From assembly GCA_963580285.1 (NCBI GenBank), contig OY757021.1, positions 95,281,221 to 95,345,220 on the forward strand: a stretch of 64,000 nucleotides of DNA, in the 5' to 3' direction. This document shows, piece after piece, positions 23,801 through 30,452 of the stretch. The position numbers and the translations under genes are program-made. The first letter of the stretch is position 1, and each line of letters starts with the position of its first letter. Below the pieces are notes generated by a model, which worked only from the letters and a program-made list of their open reading frames with translations, did no database searches and was not told the DNA's origin. The stretch comes from Lucinisca nassula (lineage: Eukaryota > Mollusca > Bivalvia > Lucinida > Lucinidae).

Positions 23801-26800
23801 TGATAGAAGCGACCTTTACTTTGTGGGTTGTCCCATAATTTTTGCCATTTTGTCATAATGGCCTGGTTAATTGCCGGGTATATTTCTGTTTTGGTCGGTA
23901 AGGTCTGATCGTTTTTACCGTTTGTCATTGCTGATTTGGCATTTGAGTCTGCCATTTCATTACCTGGGATATTTACATGGGAAGGAATCCATTCCAGGTA
24001 GATATTGTTGCCTTTGTCTTTGGCTGAGTCTAAGAGTAGTAGTATTTTGTTTATTTTATCTGGTCTTGTTTTTGATTGGCCAGATTGTAGGGCTTGTATT
24101 GAGCTGAGGGAGTCTGTAAGTATGACTGCCTCTGGGATGTTTTTATCGATGATCCATTTAATGGCATGTTCTATTGCTATCAGTTCAATAGTAAATATAG
24201 ACAGGCTCGGATTGGTTTTGAGTTCGATATTCACGTTTTCATCAGGGACCGAAACTGCTGCTCCTGCTGTATGTTTTTCAATATCTTTGCTGCCATCAGT
24301 ATATATCTGTAATCTACCCCTATGTTCCCTTTCTATATAATTTATACTAGTTTGTTTCATAAATGTTATGTCATTTTCCCCTTTTTTCCCAATGATGTCC
24401 TTGATTGCACAGGAGGGGGGGTTGTGCTTTAAGTCACACTTGTTTCTATAATGGGGTGGTTCGATATCCTTAGGTATGTTCAGCTCAGCTATGAGCTTCT
24501 GAACTGTAACGGAATATGGTCGGTATTTGTGTGCCTTTTTAGTAGTTTGGCACCCATGTTCCCCAATGAGGTCATTTACAGGCAGATTTTTACCCAAAGG
24601 CGAGGAACGTGCCCAATATTTTAGGATTAGTTCCTCTCTTCTTAAATGGAGTGGTTTTATGCCACATTCTACTTCGAGTGCATTAATCGGGGTGGATATA
24701 AATGCCCTTGTTGCAATGCGAAGGGCTTGGTTTTGTATTGTGTCGAGCTTTTTAAGTTGGGCTTGTGAGGCAGAGTTATAGGCTTGTGCGCCATAATCTA
24801 GTTTACTTAGGATGAGGGCTTTGTACAGGTTGATAAGGGTATTTTTACCGGCACCAAAAGTTGTGCCCGTGACCAAACGAAGAATATTCAGGTCCCTCTT
24901 ACATTTCTGGATGAGCTGTTTTATGTGCTCATCCCATCTAAGTGCTTTATCAAGGATCATCCCTAGAAAGTTTACATTGTCCACAAATTCAAGTTTTTTG
25001 CCAAAAAGTTTGAGATCGAATTTGGAGGTGTCGATGTTTTTCTTACGTCTAAAAAGTATGGCTTTAGTTTTAGTGTTGGACACCTTAAACCCCCACGCCT
25101 CAGCCCAAAATTCGATCTTTTTGAGTGCTTTTTGAAGGGCATCTACGGCGCAACTGGGTGAATAATGTTTTCTCCATATTGCGCTATCGTCTGCAAATTG
25201 CGACAGCTGCAGTCTTTCTTCAGGGTCGAGATTCTCTTTTAATGAAACCATGATTATATTGAAGAGGATGGGACTAATAACACTGCCCTGGGGACAGCCA
25301 TTTTCTAAATTGTGCTGATTTGATGTTTCTTGTCCCACCCTTACTTGAATTTTTCGATTGTGGAGGAAATTGTGTATCCATTTGAGCATGTTTCCGTTTA
25401 TGCCAAATTGTTTCAGTTTACAGATGGTTCCTGTTGACCACATGAGGTCAAAGGCTTTTTCCAGGTCTAGAAAGACGGCAGCTACTATCTTATTTTCCAT
25501 AAAGGCCATATTTATCTCAGAGTCTAATCTGGTTAGTTGATCAGTGGTAGATCTGTTGGGTCTAAAACCGGATTGAGTGTCAGCCAGGTGCCCTTTGTTT
25601 TCCAAATGGGCCGTCAATCGTTTAGCAATCATGGTTTCCATTGTTTTACATAAATGAAATGAAATGAGTTAACCAATTCAATCATGCTAATACCTGTCTC
25701 CATCCATTCTCATATCCAATGGCCCATTCCTACTTAAACTGAAGCCCCTTTCTGATTGGTCAAACTGCATGGAGGAGGAGCCAAGATCAAACAGAGCACC
25801 ATCTATACTATCAGGACGAATGTCCATCTCGCTCAGCACCAAGGCCAAGTCAGAAAATCGACCCAACAGGGGTGTAACCTTACTGGGTCTGAAAAGCACA
25901 TAAAGCAGATAAATATTATTTTAATGAATGAGCTACTTATGAAGAAATAACATTCTGGGCTCATTATTTCAGTTAATACAATGTGTACACAGTATGTGAG
26001 AGTCAAATGGTTCTAGGCCCCATCATGCCATTTTCTTTCCCTACCTTGCGACATTTGGTGGGTTAGTGCAGGTCCAGCCAAGGCTCAGAGACCATGACAA
26101 ATAATGCTCACAGTCCAAGTGGACAGGACTTAAGCGATTTAGGAACTTATCTAAATAAAGAAGAAAAATGGATCAGTTTAGCTGATAGAGTGTTTGCATG
26201 GAATGTGAGAGGTCCTGGGTTCAAGTGCATGTTTTTCTACGGATATTCTGTGGCTCAGTATGAGTCTATGGTATGACTAGTTCAAGCAGAACTAGGGAAA
26301 AATCTACACGAAGTACTCATGACACTGGTGGGTCACTTGTCTCTGAGTATTGGTTGGGAAAATGATCCTGAATGGACTGTTTTGTTCAACGCTTCGAGCA
26401 AACAGTGTAGACCCTGATCAAATGTTGCAGCCATTGGCATCTGAAGTTAGTCAGAACTGGATCTACATTTGCAAAACCCAGCTCACAAATCCAGTCCAGA
26501 CCGTGTTCGGGTTTGAGTTTTAGGTCCATCACATGGACGCTAGTTTAAAGACTAATCTGAAAGGCTGTGGCCAAACTGATTATGTATTTAATGCATTCAT
26601 TTGGACATACAGGCCTGAGCAAGCTGTGTAAACTCAGATGAGATGTCACAGAGTATCAGTATTCTACTCTTCACGATCCTGGATTTGATATACAACCTGA
26701 CTATGTTTGTACAAAACATATTTTTTGTCCCTTTAGGCTCATACACCCTATCCCCACCCTCGAGCCATTGTTGGGAGTTGGGGAGGTCACACCAAATTCT

Positions 26801-29800
26801 GAATATGTTTCTCCAGTTCTCATCCATAGGGCTATAGCCTGTGACACATTACGAAAACACGCCTATAAAAATATATTGTAAACTTTATCGCCGAAAAAAT
26901 GAAAATTTTAGGATGAAAAATTAATATTTTCTTATTTCTGCTCAAAATATTGATTGTGGGTACTCGGCAGAAATAAGAAAATTAATGTTTACCCCTGTAA
27001 ACCCCAGTTTTACTATATAAAAGTGGGGTTCAAGGAGGCCAAATTTATATAGGCATGTTTTCGTGGTGAGTTTCAAGATTCTAGCTAAAAAAAAATAGTT
27101 CCGCTCTTGACGTTTTGAAAAAGGGTTGGCGAAAAACAGTGCAAGTGCGCTTACACCAATTTTCGCACCAACTGTTTTAAAACCTCAAAAATATTGAATC
27201 CTGCTGCTTGATATTTCAGAATGTGAGAGTAAATACCATGCAGAATATATAAAATGTGTCATTTTACCTACCCAGTGTCTTTAATTTACTGCTTTACAAT
27301 GTGAAAGGCTAAGAAATACAGTTTGTGCACGTACTCTGTTTTAGCACTGAGTGGACTTACACTGTACTCAGTGCACTAAGTGTGTATCAACATTTAAATG
27401 CTTAATACTTTATTACGAATGCCATTTTTTTTCAACAATTTTGCCCCAGGTGCATGTCTGAGGGTCACCAGAGGTAAAAAAGTAGGATTTTTGGTCCTTT
27501 TATTGTGACATGATTTTCAAAGTTTGTGGGGGTGGAGGGGGGGGGGGGGGGGGGTATGCAATGATGGCCATTCGACTATGCAATAATGGCACTTCGACTA
27601 TGCAATAATGGCCCATTGACTTGCTATAGTTTAAACTTTGGAACATGTATGTGTGTGTGAATTCGGATTTAACGTCGCTTTCAACATTTTTTCAGTCATA
27701 TCACGACGGTGTCTGGTTGCGACAGGGAGCTCAATGCTCACTTTTATAGTGCTGCCTCACTGAAGTATCATATCCGAGACACATTACATGATACCACAGC
27801 CAGTCACATTATCCTGACACTGGGTCGACCAGTCCTAGCTCTACCCCGTAAATCTGAGTGCCAACCGAGGAGCAGCTAGTACCATTCTTAACGACTTTGG
27901 TATGTCGCGGCCCGGGATCGAACCCGTGACCTCCCATTCCCCGGCGAGGACACTCTACCAACTGAGCTATCGGGGCCGGTGGGAACATGTATGGTAAGGA
28001 GTTGAGGCGTCCAATTAGGTAGGGAAAATATGCTATGTAGGTTACCTTTCTTTTGCCAGTTCCTGTGCCAGCTTGTAGGCATATGGATCTCTGTCCAAGG
28101 CCAGGATCTTACAGTCAGGTAGATGATTCAGTAAAGCTTTGGTGTGACCTCCAGCCCCAAAGGTCATATCTAGGATAGTCTGGAACATGTAAAGTTCTCT
28201 CTTAACCCTTGTCCTGCTGAATATTTAAATATGTCACACGCACTACTGATTATCAGCCAATCAGATTACTTGATGCAAATTACTGTAACAAATTCATAAA
28301 CTGGATGGCAAACAATGAAGATCCTGATCAGATGGCTTCTTCAGAAGCCATCTGATCTGGATCTACATTGTTTCAAAGATAAGGCATATCCGGGCTCAGC
28401 AGGACAAGGGTCAACCCTCAAGATGCAAATTATAACAATTGTCATCTGCATTGTTGTTAACTGGTTAGCTGCAAACAATGCGGACCAAGATTAAACCATT
28501 CCTTTAGGAGCAGTCTGATCAGGGTCCACAAAGGTAGATTTAGCAGACAACATAACCAGACAACATTTTCTTGGCATCCTAAAGGTATTTCTTAACCCAA
28601 TTTATACAGAAAACCCCAGGACAAACCATGCAGGCCCAGATCAGAGCTGCAAAATGTGGCGTCTGATCAGGACCTTCAGTGTTTGCAGTAAGTTCATCCA
28701 TTTTAAAATCAAATTTCTGAAGCTGACACCCCTAAATTTTGCAATGGACTCCTATAAATGAGGTAGAAGATTCTAATAAATAAAACAAGGGCTACTGTAA
28801 TGATCCTAAGTATTGGAACAGATAAGACTATGCAAACAGTGTAGACCCAGATCAGACTGCACCAGAAGGAGCAGTCTGATCAGGGGCTACACTATTTGCC
28901 ATTCCACCCGCAACTTTTTGGAGTCCTTGCAGGACTGTGAAACAAATCTGTCAAAATTTTAAGAGAATTACAGCAAGTCTTTCAGGTGTCCAAATATTTA
29001 GGATTTTTACAGTAATATGTGCCATCGCATGTGAAAACCTGTTGTTTTTTTCCATTTGTGAACAACAAAGGTGCAGATCAGCCTGTGCATCCATAAAGTC
29101 AGATCAGTACCTTAGTGTTCACTGCTAGAATAGTAAAATACCTACCGTAATGATTCTGGGTATTGGGACAGACGGGCTGTTCGCCATTCTGTCTGCACCT
29201 TTTGGACTCCTTTCTGGACCTTGAAACAAATTTCTTAGAATTTTAGAATCACAGCAAGACCTAAAACCGTCGGAATGTTTAGGATTTTTTAACAGTATTA
29301 TTCCTTTATAAAAAATTTAAAGACTGAGATTGGTTCAAATCCTACCTCAATGCAAATCCTGAAAACAGGTTTCCTTGTTAGGGGCTTCAGATCATGCACA
29401 GCAAATTCCAATGAAATGAGTCTCAGCTCAAGAAAACCTGGCCTCAAGGTTATAAAAGTTTTTTCCATGCTCAACTCCACTGAGTATGAAATTTGTCCTG
29501 CTCATAAATATTAAAATGCCAACAAATGTTGGCATTTTAATATTTATGAGCAGGATAAATATTAGCTTCTGTCGATCTAAGCAGAAAAAATACCTATTTT
29601 ATCTGTATTTTAATATTTACAAGCATTTAAAATTTCATGCTCAAGTGAGTTGAGCATGAAAAAAAGTTTTATAACATCGAGGCCAGTGTTGGTTTGGGAA
29701 CAGGTATAAAGCAAACCAGTCTGCTCAGCTAAGCAAACTAGCAAGAGTGTTGAAATTTTAGATATAAACACAAGAGGCCCTAAATTTAGAAATTGACTCC

Positions 29801-30228
29801 TGCTATATATTAGGTGGAAGATTCCATTTGCTACAAAATGGGTTATTTCATGTAAATAACATCATTAGTTATAAACAACTTGACCTATGAAGTATGCAAA
29901 CAAAAACACCACCAACCTTTGGTTTTAGTTCTCCAAAGAATTCCTTCACCTCTTCAACCATCACAGGGACATGCAGCTGATCTTGACCTGTATTCTCAGT
30001 CAGTTTTCCTCTTTTGTGGTCATTTACCCAATCTGTCCACTCTGACAGCTGATTTCTATCAAACAAAGGCTGCTTTAATTTAAACGAGGATGTAGAATAG
30101 TGGTAAGCACTGTTAAGCGTATGTTTCACTTCACGTTGGGTCAAGCTTTTGTGGCAAAGCAAATGCATAACTTGCCTCATCCTTGAAAATGATCCTGTAA
30201 ATCCAAGACAGGTACAAATTCGCTTCAT
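11479..30228 (-). CDS. METTL15: METTL15, mitochondrial 12S rRNA N4-cytidine methyltransferase (whole gene span)
   Basis: Five coding exons join with consistent phase to 417 codons plus TAA, close to the 407 residues of human METTL15. The protein starts with an Arg-rich, acid-poor leader ([20 protein letters not shown]) that suits mitochondrial import. It then has HVPVMVEEV and the SAM-binding [13 protein letters not shown] (residues 107-119). ALDRDPYAY (131-139) follows, then [19 protein letters not shown] and [10 protein letters not shown] in exon 3. Exon 4 carries PTAADVVN. Exon 5 carries [32 protein letters not shown] and [15 protein letters not shown]. These are hallmarks of the RsmH/MraW family. 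In animals the enzyme is known to methylate N4 of a 12S rRNA cytidine needed for mitoribosome assembly. An in-frame TGA lies four codons before the ATG. The introns (28180-29916, 25889-28045, 16056-25693, 11897-15860) are packed with mobile elements, but all exons are uninterrupted. Confidence 0.93.
12345..12527. repeat. MITE-P partial copy
   Basis: It contains the MITE-P interior: CCACTTTATATAGAGAAAAC, ACTGGGGTTTACAGGGGTGT, TATTTCTGCTCCAAG and the palindromic core GGTACTCATAACAACCGCCT / AGAACCCACAACCTATG. It is cut at about 12527, where the retroposed segment 12530-13434 begins. Confidence 0.6.
12530..12866 (+). pseudogene. Retroelement ORF tail of unidentified type (…[16 protein letters not shown])
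   Basis: Open frame of about 112 residues from the boundary: [55 protein letters not shown] and [19 protein letters not shown] before TAA. A reverse copy of the same sequence lies at about 60266-60667 and starts at the same base, so the segment is a discrete repeated unit. The apparent upstream Met and about 20 codons belong to a MITE-P remnant. I recall similar peptides from mobile-element proteins of marine invertebrates, but I cannot name the family. Downstream it runs into family U 3' UTR sequence (13044-13434), so it was probably mobilised as one RNA. Confidence 0.55.
13044..13434 (+). repeat. Retrotransposon 3' UTR family U, full copy
   Basis: About 390 bp from GATGTTGCACTGATGAGTTA through CCTTCATGCGGACTGAACAA, CGATTTAAGCCCCCCAGTGG, 'GGCGGCTCTTCTGTGGCG' and CCATTTTGTGGGAAAGTAAC to GATCTTTGTTTTACTTCTAC. 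Near-identical copies occur at 38732, 45121 (-) and 59511 (-), and a truncated one at 60007. The constant 3' end and variable 5' extent are typical of non-LTR retrotransposition. Confidence 0.8.
13700..14200. repeat. Tandem block, ~150-170 bp units
   Basis: Three diverged units each carry 'AGGTCAAGGTCAAATATGAATGCTT', CAAGTATCATTAATGA(A/T)GCTCT and TTCTTGAGAAATGGACTTGA-type phrases. There is no ORF. It lies in METTL15 intron 4. Confidence 0.6.
14583..14880 (-). repeat. SINE-A full copy
   Basis: Reverse-oriented, with tail complement TTGTTTGTTTGAATTAAGGT, TTGAGATAAAATGACATCTC, TCAGCTCTGCGTGGAAGCAC and head complement CAAAGCCCCGCTGGGCC. It lies in METTL15 intron 4. Confidence 0.8.
15335..15618 (-). 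repeat. SINE-A full copy
   Basis: Reverse-oriented, with tail complement TTTGTTTGATTTGAGGTTTA, CTGACATTGAGATGAAATGA and GGTTTCAGCTCTGCGTGGAA, ending at CTATTTCTTCTAGC. The hairpin head is partly lost. Confidence 0.8.
15709..15828 (-). repeat. SINE-A 5'-half fragment
   Basis: Reverse-oriented 5' half: TTTCCTGGGCAGGCTAAGCT, GTTTCAGCTCTGTGTGGAAG and head complement TTCTTCAAGACCAGATGG. It ends about 30 bp from the exon 4 donor of METTL15. Confidence 0.7.
15861..16055 (-). CDS. METTL15: METTL15 exon 4
   Basis: 195 bp between acceptor TGTTCTGCAG and donor GTAAGATATT. It encodes residues 215-278 with split codons at both ends: [40 protein letters not shown] and [16 protein letters not shown]. The PTAADVVN block is conserved in METTL15 and bacterial RsmH. 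Confidence 0.93.
16148..16362. mobile_element. MITE-E copy 2
   Basis: The ends AAGGGGGATGGATACACTTT and TAGGTGTATCCATTCCCCTT are inverted. The interior GCAACTTCTGCAAAAGTATA and GGGTAGATCCCTTTTTCTGC matches the copy at 10774-11030. It lies 93 bp upstream of the METTL15 exon 4 acceptor. Confidence 0.75.
16513..16819 (+). repeat. SINE-A full copy
   Basis: From head GCGGCCCACGCCCATTGGGG through GATGCTTCCACCCAGAGCTG, AGGATCTAAGCCTGCCCAGG and CATTTCATCTCAATGTCGGG to GACGGGGACGTTAAACCTCA and an (AAAC)n end. It is a good reference copy for the family. Confidence 0.85.
16841..17124 (+). repeat. Dispersed repeat with AAGGTCAAGGTCA and (GACG/GACAGACG) blocks
   Basis: It opens TAAACAAGATGTGTTTGTGA. It contains GGTCAAAGGTCAAGGTCAAG and TTTGCAGACGGACAAACAGA, and closes with 'CTTAGATTCCGGGAGCATAA'. 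The start and end carry complementary CCCCCGGA/TCCGGGAG motifs. This is a familiar type of marine-invertebrate repeat. There is no ORF of note. Confidence 0.6.
17461..17670. mobile_element. MITE family F copy 1
   Basis: TAACCCTTTTAGTACCACAT, GGAATCTTCCTCCTTATTAA, 'TTAGGGGTGTCAGGTTGTG', and the palindromic core GGCCCTGATCAGACGCCATG with TGGACTGTTTGCCAAGG. Related copies are at 18747-18962 and 20486-20670. Confidence 0.65.
17945..18046. repeat. Inverted repeat, ~36-bp arms
   Basis: TTTTTCTTATTTTTCCTAGA ... AACAGGATTTGACAT is mirrored by ATGTCAAATCCTGTTATCTG ... AAAATAAGAAAAA. The same phrase (TTCTTATTTTTCCCAGAAAA) also occurs in direct orientation at about 17785 and 17895, so a short unit has been multiplied and then inverted. 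Confidence 0.7.
18262..18550 (+). repeat. SINE-A full copy
   Basis: Head TGCCCCCATCCATCGGGGCT, GATGCTTCCACGCAGAGCTG, 'TTTCATCTCAGTGTCGGG' and an (AAAC)n end after TTAAACCTCAATTC. Its middle section is shortened. Confidence 0.8.
18747..18962. mobile_element. MITE family F copy 2, TTAA-flanked
   Basis: Both ends are TTAA. The left end reads TTAACCCTTTTTGCACCAAA; the right end reads GAGAGTGGTAAAGG followed by TTAA. The interior GGGGGTGCCAGATTGTGTTT and GGCCCTGATCAGATGCCGCG matches the other family F copies. The TTAA ends again suggest piggyBac-type insertion. Confidence 0.7.
19193..19386. mobile_element. TTAA-flanked MITE, copy 2
   Basis: TTAACCCTTATCTTGCTGAA at the left, and GAACAGCAAGATAAGGG plus TTAA at the right. 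The centre is CCAGATCAGAAGCCATCTGA, flanked by CAATCAAATGACTTGATGTA. It belongs to the same family as 8274-8477, 28202-28414 and 60948-61160. Confidence 0.85.
19528..19795 (-). repeat. Dispersed repeat D copy 2
   Basis: Longer copy of the repeat at 6748. It has GGAGTTTAACGGCCCAGTCA, CCTGGGCAGGCATATACGTA, TTAACCAGTACAGTGCACAT, 'CTTCTTGAATCAGATGAAGG' and CCGACCCCGGCATTTCATCC. In reverse it would begin with a tRNA-like head and end at TTAAACTCC, so it is a possible SINE. Confidence 0.55.
19831..20009 (+). repeat. SINE-B copy (tRNA-derived), 5'-truncated
   Basis: It carries the B-box-like GGGTTCAAGCC, then GAGATGCCAGGTGCTGTAAC, 'GGAAGGTCAGTTGGTTTTTC', CACCTCTGATTAACAATCAG and GTGAAATAATCTTGAAAAGG. 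Better copies at 57991 and 63551 show the tRNA-like head. Confidence 0.7.
20138..20412. mobile_element. MITE-P full copy
   Basis: The ends are inverted: TCACGAAAACACGCCTATAT, and in reverse TCATTATGAAAACAAGCCTA. Inside is the large palindrome: ATTTCTGCTCAAAAAATAGA ... TTAGAACCGCCTGGACGAGG ... TTTTGAGCAGAAATAAGAAA. There is no ORF. Other copies are at 26847-27068 and partial ones at 12345, 46316, 46850 and 62712. Confidence 0.8.
20486..20670. mobile_element. MITE family F copy 3
   Basis: It begins TTAAACCTTTTTGTAATGGA. It carries TTTAGGATTGTCAGGTTGTG and the best core palindrome, GATCAGATGCCGCATTCTGC followed by GGCATCTGATCTGGGCCTAC, then ends near ACTGTTTGCC. Confidence 0.7.
20729..22330 (+). 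repeat. Repeat family G, copy 1 (probable retroelement UTR)
   Basis: It starts AAGGTAACCGGGCGCCATGG, as does a second copy at 42134. It holds tandem units with GACTTCTATCGCGGAGGATG, 'GAAAGGAGGTCAATCC', CGACGTAGGATGTCGAG and 'GCCATATTTGCATATCATTA'. It also has 'CATAAGTGCAAAGC' with CCGCAACCACAGCGCC near its end. Several GC-rich units without an ORF resemble tandemly built retroelement UTRs. It ends with a (TTAGGG)-type tract. Confidence 0.6.
22231..22281 (+). repeat. Interstitial telomere-type (TTAGGG)n tract
   Basis: About eight tandem GTTAGG hexamers with a single variant (GCTAGG). TTAGGG is the telomere repeat of vertebrates and of many molluscs. Here it lies inside METTL15 intron 3 next to repeat family G, far from any visible chromosome end. 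Confidence 0.9.
22331..23439. other. GC-rich block and possible 3' flank of the downstream retroelement
   Basis: Positions 22459-22620 are markedly GC-rich (ACCGCCCCGGGAACGGCCAG, GGGGCACCAGCCCGGGGCCC). No protein family is evident in its overlapping open frames. From about 22800 to 23439 the sequence could include the 3' UTR of the - strand retrotransposon ORF that ends at 23440, but no tail or target duplication was found. Confidence 0.4.
23440..25641 (-). CDS. Non-LTR retrotransposon reverse transcriptase-RNase H (5'-truncated, ORF intact)
   Basis: Open frame of 733 codons from the first Met; the coding similarity extends about nine codons further upstream ([12 protein letters not shown]). 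RT blocks are visible: [13 protein letters not shown] (24-36), [11 protein letters not shown] (55-65), CPQGSVISP (116-124) and the catalytic FADD (149-152). An RNase H domain follows, with all four carboxylates in place: D449 (YTDGS), E486 ([10 protein letters not shown]), D510 (ILTDSLSSI) and D565 ([13 protein letters not shown]). The end carries a zinc-knuckle-like C-x2-C-x9-H-x4-C (660-678) typical of RNase H-bearing non-LTR families. The endonuclease and first RT blocks are missing, so this is a 5'-truncated insertion. There is no stop or frameshift across 2.2 kb, unlike every other retroelement here, so it is probably young. The truncated 5' end lies about 30-50 bp from the METTL15 exon 3 donor. 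Confidence 0.88.
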   Translation of the reverse strand: METMIAKRLTAHLENKGHLADTQSGFRPNRSTTDQLTRLDSEINMAFMENKIVAAVFLDLEKAFDLMWSTGTICKLKQFGINGNMLKWIHNFLHNRKIQVRVGQETSNQHNLENGCPQGSVISPILFNIIMVSLKENLDPEERLQLSQFADDSAIWRKHYSPSCAVDALQKALKKIEFWAEAWGFKVSNTKTKAILFRRKKNIDTSKFDLKLFGKKLEFVDNVNFLGMILDKALRWDEHIKQLIQKCKRDLNILRLVTGTTFGAGKNTLINLYKALILSKLDYGAQAYNSASQAQLKKLDTIQNQALRIATRAFISTPINALEVECGIKPLHLRREELILKYWARSSPLGKNLPVNDLIGEHGCQTTKKAHKYRPYSVTVQKLIAELNIPKDIEPPHYRNKCDLKHNPPSCAIKDIIGKKGENDITFMKQTSINYIEREHRGRLQIYTDGSKDIEKHTAGAAVSVPDENVNIELKTNPSLSIFTIELIAIEHAIKWIIDKNIPEAVILTDSLSSIQALQSGQSKTRPDKINKILLLLDSAKDKGNNIYLEWIPSHVNIPGNEMADSNAKSAMTNGKNDQTLPTKTEIYPAINQAIMTKWQKLWDNPQSKGRFYHRLEPKVKNTSTHYSGRRRHDAVYTRLRLNHSGLGTHCVFNQNHIKCNRCDKDEQNNIKHILFHCEGNIEPRQELKAALFILGYNTFDEQDLLNPPRNIMPQIVEAIITFLKDTELFDKI
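25694..25888 (-). CDS. METTL15: METTL15 exon 3
   Basis: 195 bp between acceptor TGTGCTTTTCAG and donor GTATTAGC. It encodes residues 150-213 with split codons: [60 protein letters not shown] and MDGD. The FDLGSSS / GFS / GPLDMRMD blocks form the conserved catalytic and substrate region of RsmH-type methyltransferases. Confidence 0.93.
26847..27068. mobile_element. MITE-P full copy 2
   Basis: The ends CATTACGAAAACACGCCTAT and, in reverse, CTCACCACGAAAACATGCCT are inverted repeats. The interior holds ATTTCTGCTCAAAATATTGA, GGCAGAAATAAGAAAATTAA and CCAGTTTTACTATATAAAAG. At 222 bp it lacks part of the core palindrome. It lies in METTL15 intron 2. Confidence 0.8.
27537..27620. repeat. Poly-G run and 22-bp tandem repeat
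   Basis: Eighteen consecutive G residues (27537-27554) are followed by three 22-bp units of the type TATGCAATAATGGCACTTCG. Confidence 0.85.
27652..27982 (-). repeat. SINE-C copy (tRNA-derived) with target-site duplication
   Basis: Read on the - strand it begins GGCCCCGATAGCTCAGTTGG with an A box (TAGCTCAGTTGGTAGAG). It has a B box (GGGTTCGATCCCGGG), a body including 'CTGGTCGACCCAGTGTCAGG', and a TTAAATCCGAATTCACACAC tail. GAACATGTATG (27641-27651 and 27983-27993) flanks it as a target-site duplication. The second copy is at 61819-62156. The tRNA-like head is part of the SINE and not a tRNA gene. Confidence 0.88.
28046..28179 (-). CDS. METTL15: METTL15 exon 2
   Basis: 134 bp between acceptor ACATGTTCCAG and donor GTAACCTAC. 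It encodes residues 105-148 plus two bases: [40 protein letters not shown] and LAKE. It carries the SAM-binding glycine-rich motif and the acidic LDRDP strand. The acceptor has only a short intronic run before a TTAA-type MITE begins. Confidence 0.92.
28202..28414. mobile_element. TTAA-flanked MITE, copy 3, abutting METTL15 exon 2
   Basis: The left end is TTAACCCTTGTCCTGCTGAA. The right end is GCTCAGCAGGACAAGGG, followed by TCAA where other copies have TTAA. The core CAGATGGCTTCTTCAGAAGC and CCAATCAGATTACTTGATGC are family features. It ends about 21 bp before the acceptor AG of exon 2, so the normal branch-point zone lies inside the element. Confidence 0.85.
28834..28899. repeat. Palindromic MITE core
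   Basis: GCAAACAGTGTAGACCCAGA and AGGGGCTACACTATTTGC flank CAGACTGCACCAGAAGGAGC AGTCTG-type arms. The surrounding TATTGG(A/G)ACAGA...TTTGGAGTCC phrases recur at about 29150-29210 and, inverted, at about 30360-30480, which marks a larger repeat unit. Confidence 0.6.
29497..29554. repeat. Perfect 28-bp-arm palindrome
   Basis: CCTGCTCATAAATATTAAAATGCCAACA (29497-29524) is exactly reverse-complementary to 29527-29554, with a 2-base loop. A larger, looser inverted pair (CATGCTCAACTCCACTGAG / CAAGTGAGTTGAGCATG) encloses it at about 29466-29660. It lies in METTL15 intron 1. Confidence 0.85.
29917..30228 (-). CDS. METTL15: METTL15 exon 1 (first coding exon)
   Basis: 104 codons ending AAG before donor GTTGGTGG. 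The leader [20 protein letters not shown] and the following His/Lys/Ser-rich stretch suit a mitochondrial presequence. The conserved [13 protein letters not shown] (catalytic fold start) lies near the exon end. An in-frame TGA at 30238-30240 fixes the start as the first ATG. A splice acceptor (TTTCTTCTGTTTCAG) sits at 30255-30269, so at least one non-coding upstream exon probably exists; I could not locate it. Confidence 0.9.
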
Positions 30229-30384
30229 CTTTCTTAATCAGTGTGTGGACTAGTCTGAAACAGAAGAAATACCATAAAATCCTAAAGTTTGGACACCTTA
30301 GGGACTTTCTATTTTTCTCCTAAAACTTAAACAATGTTTTTGCACTATCCAGTACACCGTCAAAAAGGTGCTGACAGAATGGCT

Positions 30385-30452
30385 AACAGTGTAGATCCTG
30401 ATCAGACTGCTCCTGAAGGAGCAGTCTGATCTGGGTCTGCATTGTTTGCTTT
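30385..30452. repeat. Palindromic MITE core
   Basis: AACAGTGTAGATCCTGATCA, GACTGCTCCTGAAGGAGCAG and TCTGATCTGGGTCTGCATTG. The near-perfect stem matches the core at 28834-28899, in the opposite setting. Confidence 0.65.

Noticed and set aside
26160..26250. tRNA-like phrase (TAGCTGATAGAGTG ... GGGTTCAAGTGC)
   Set aside because: Box-like matches only; no SINE body or tail could be aligned to other copies, so it was not annotated.
11479..30228. Reading METTL15 as bacterial mraW/rsmH contamination
   Set aside because: The coding sequence is split by four GT/AG introns with consistent phases and has a mitochondrial-type leader, so it is a eukaryotic nuclear gene.
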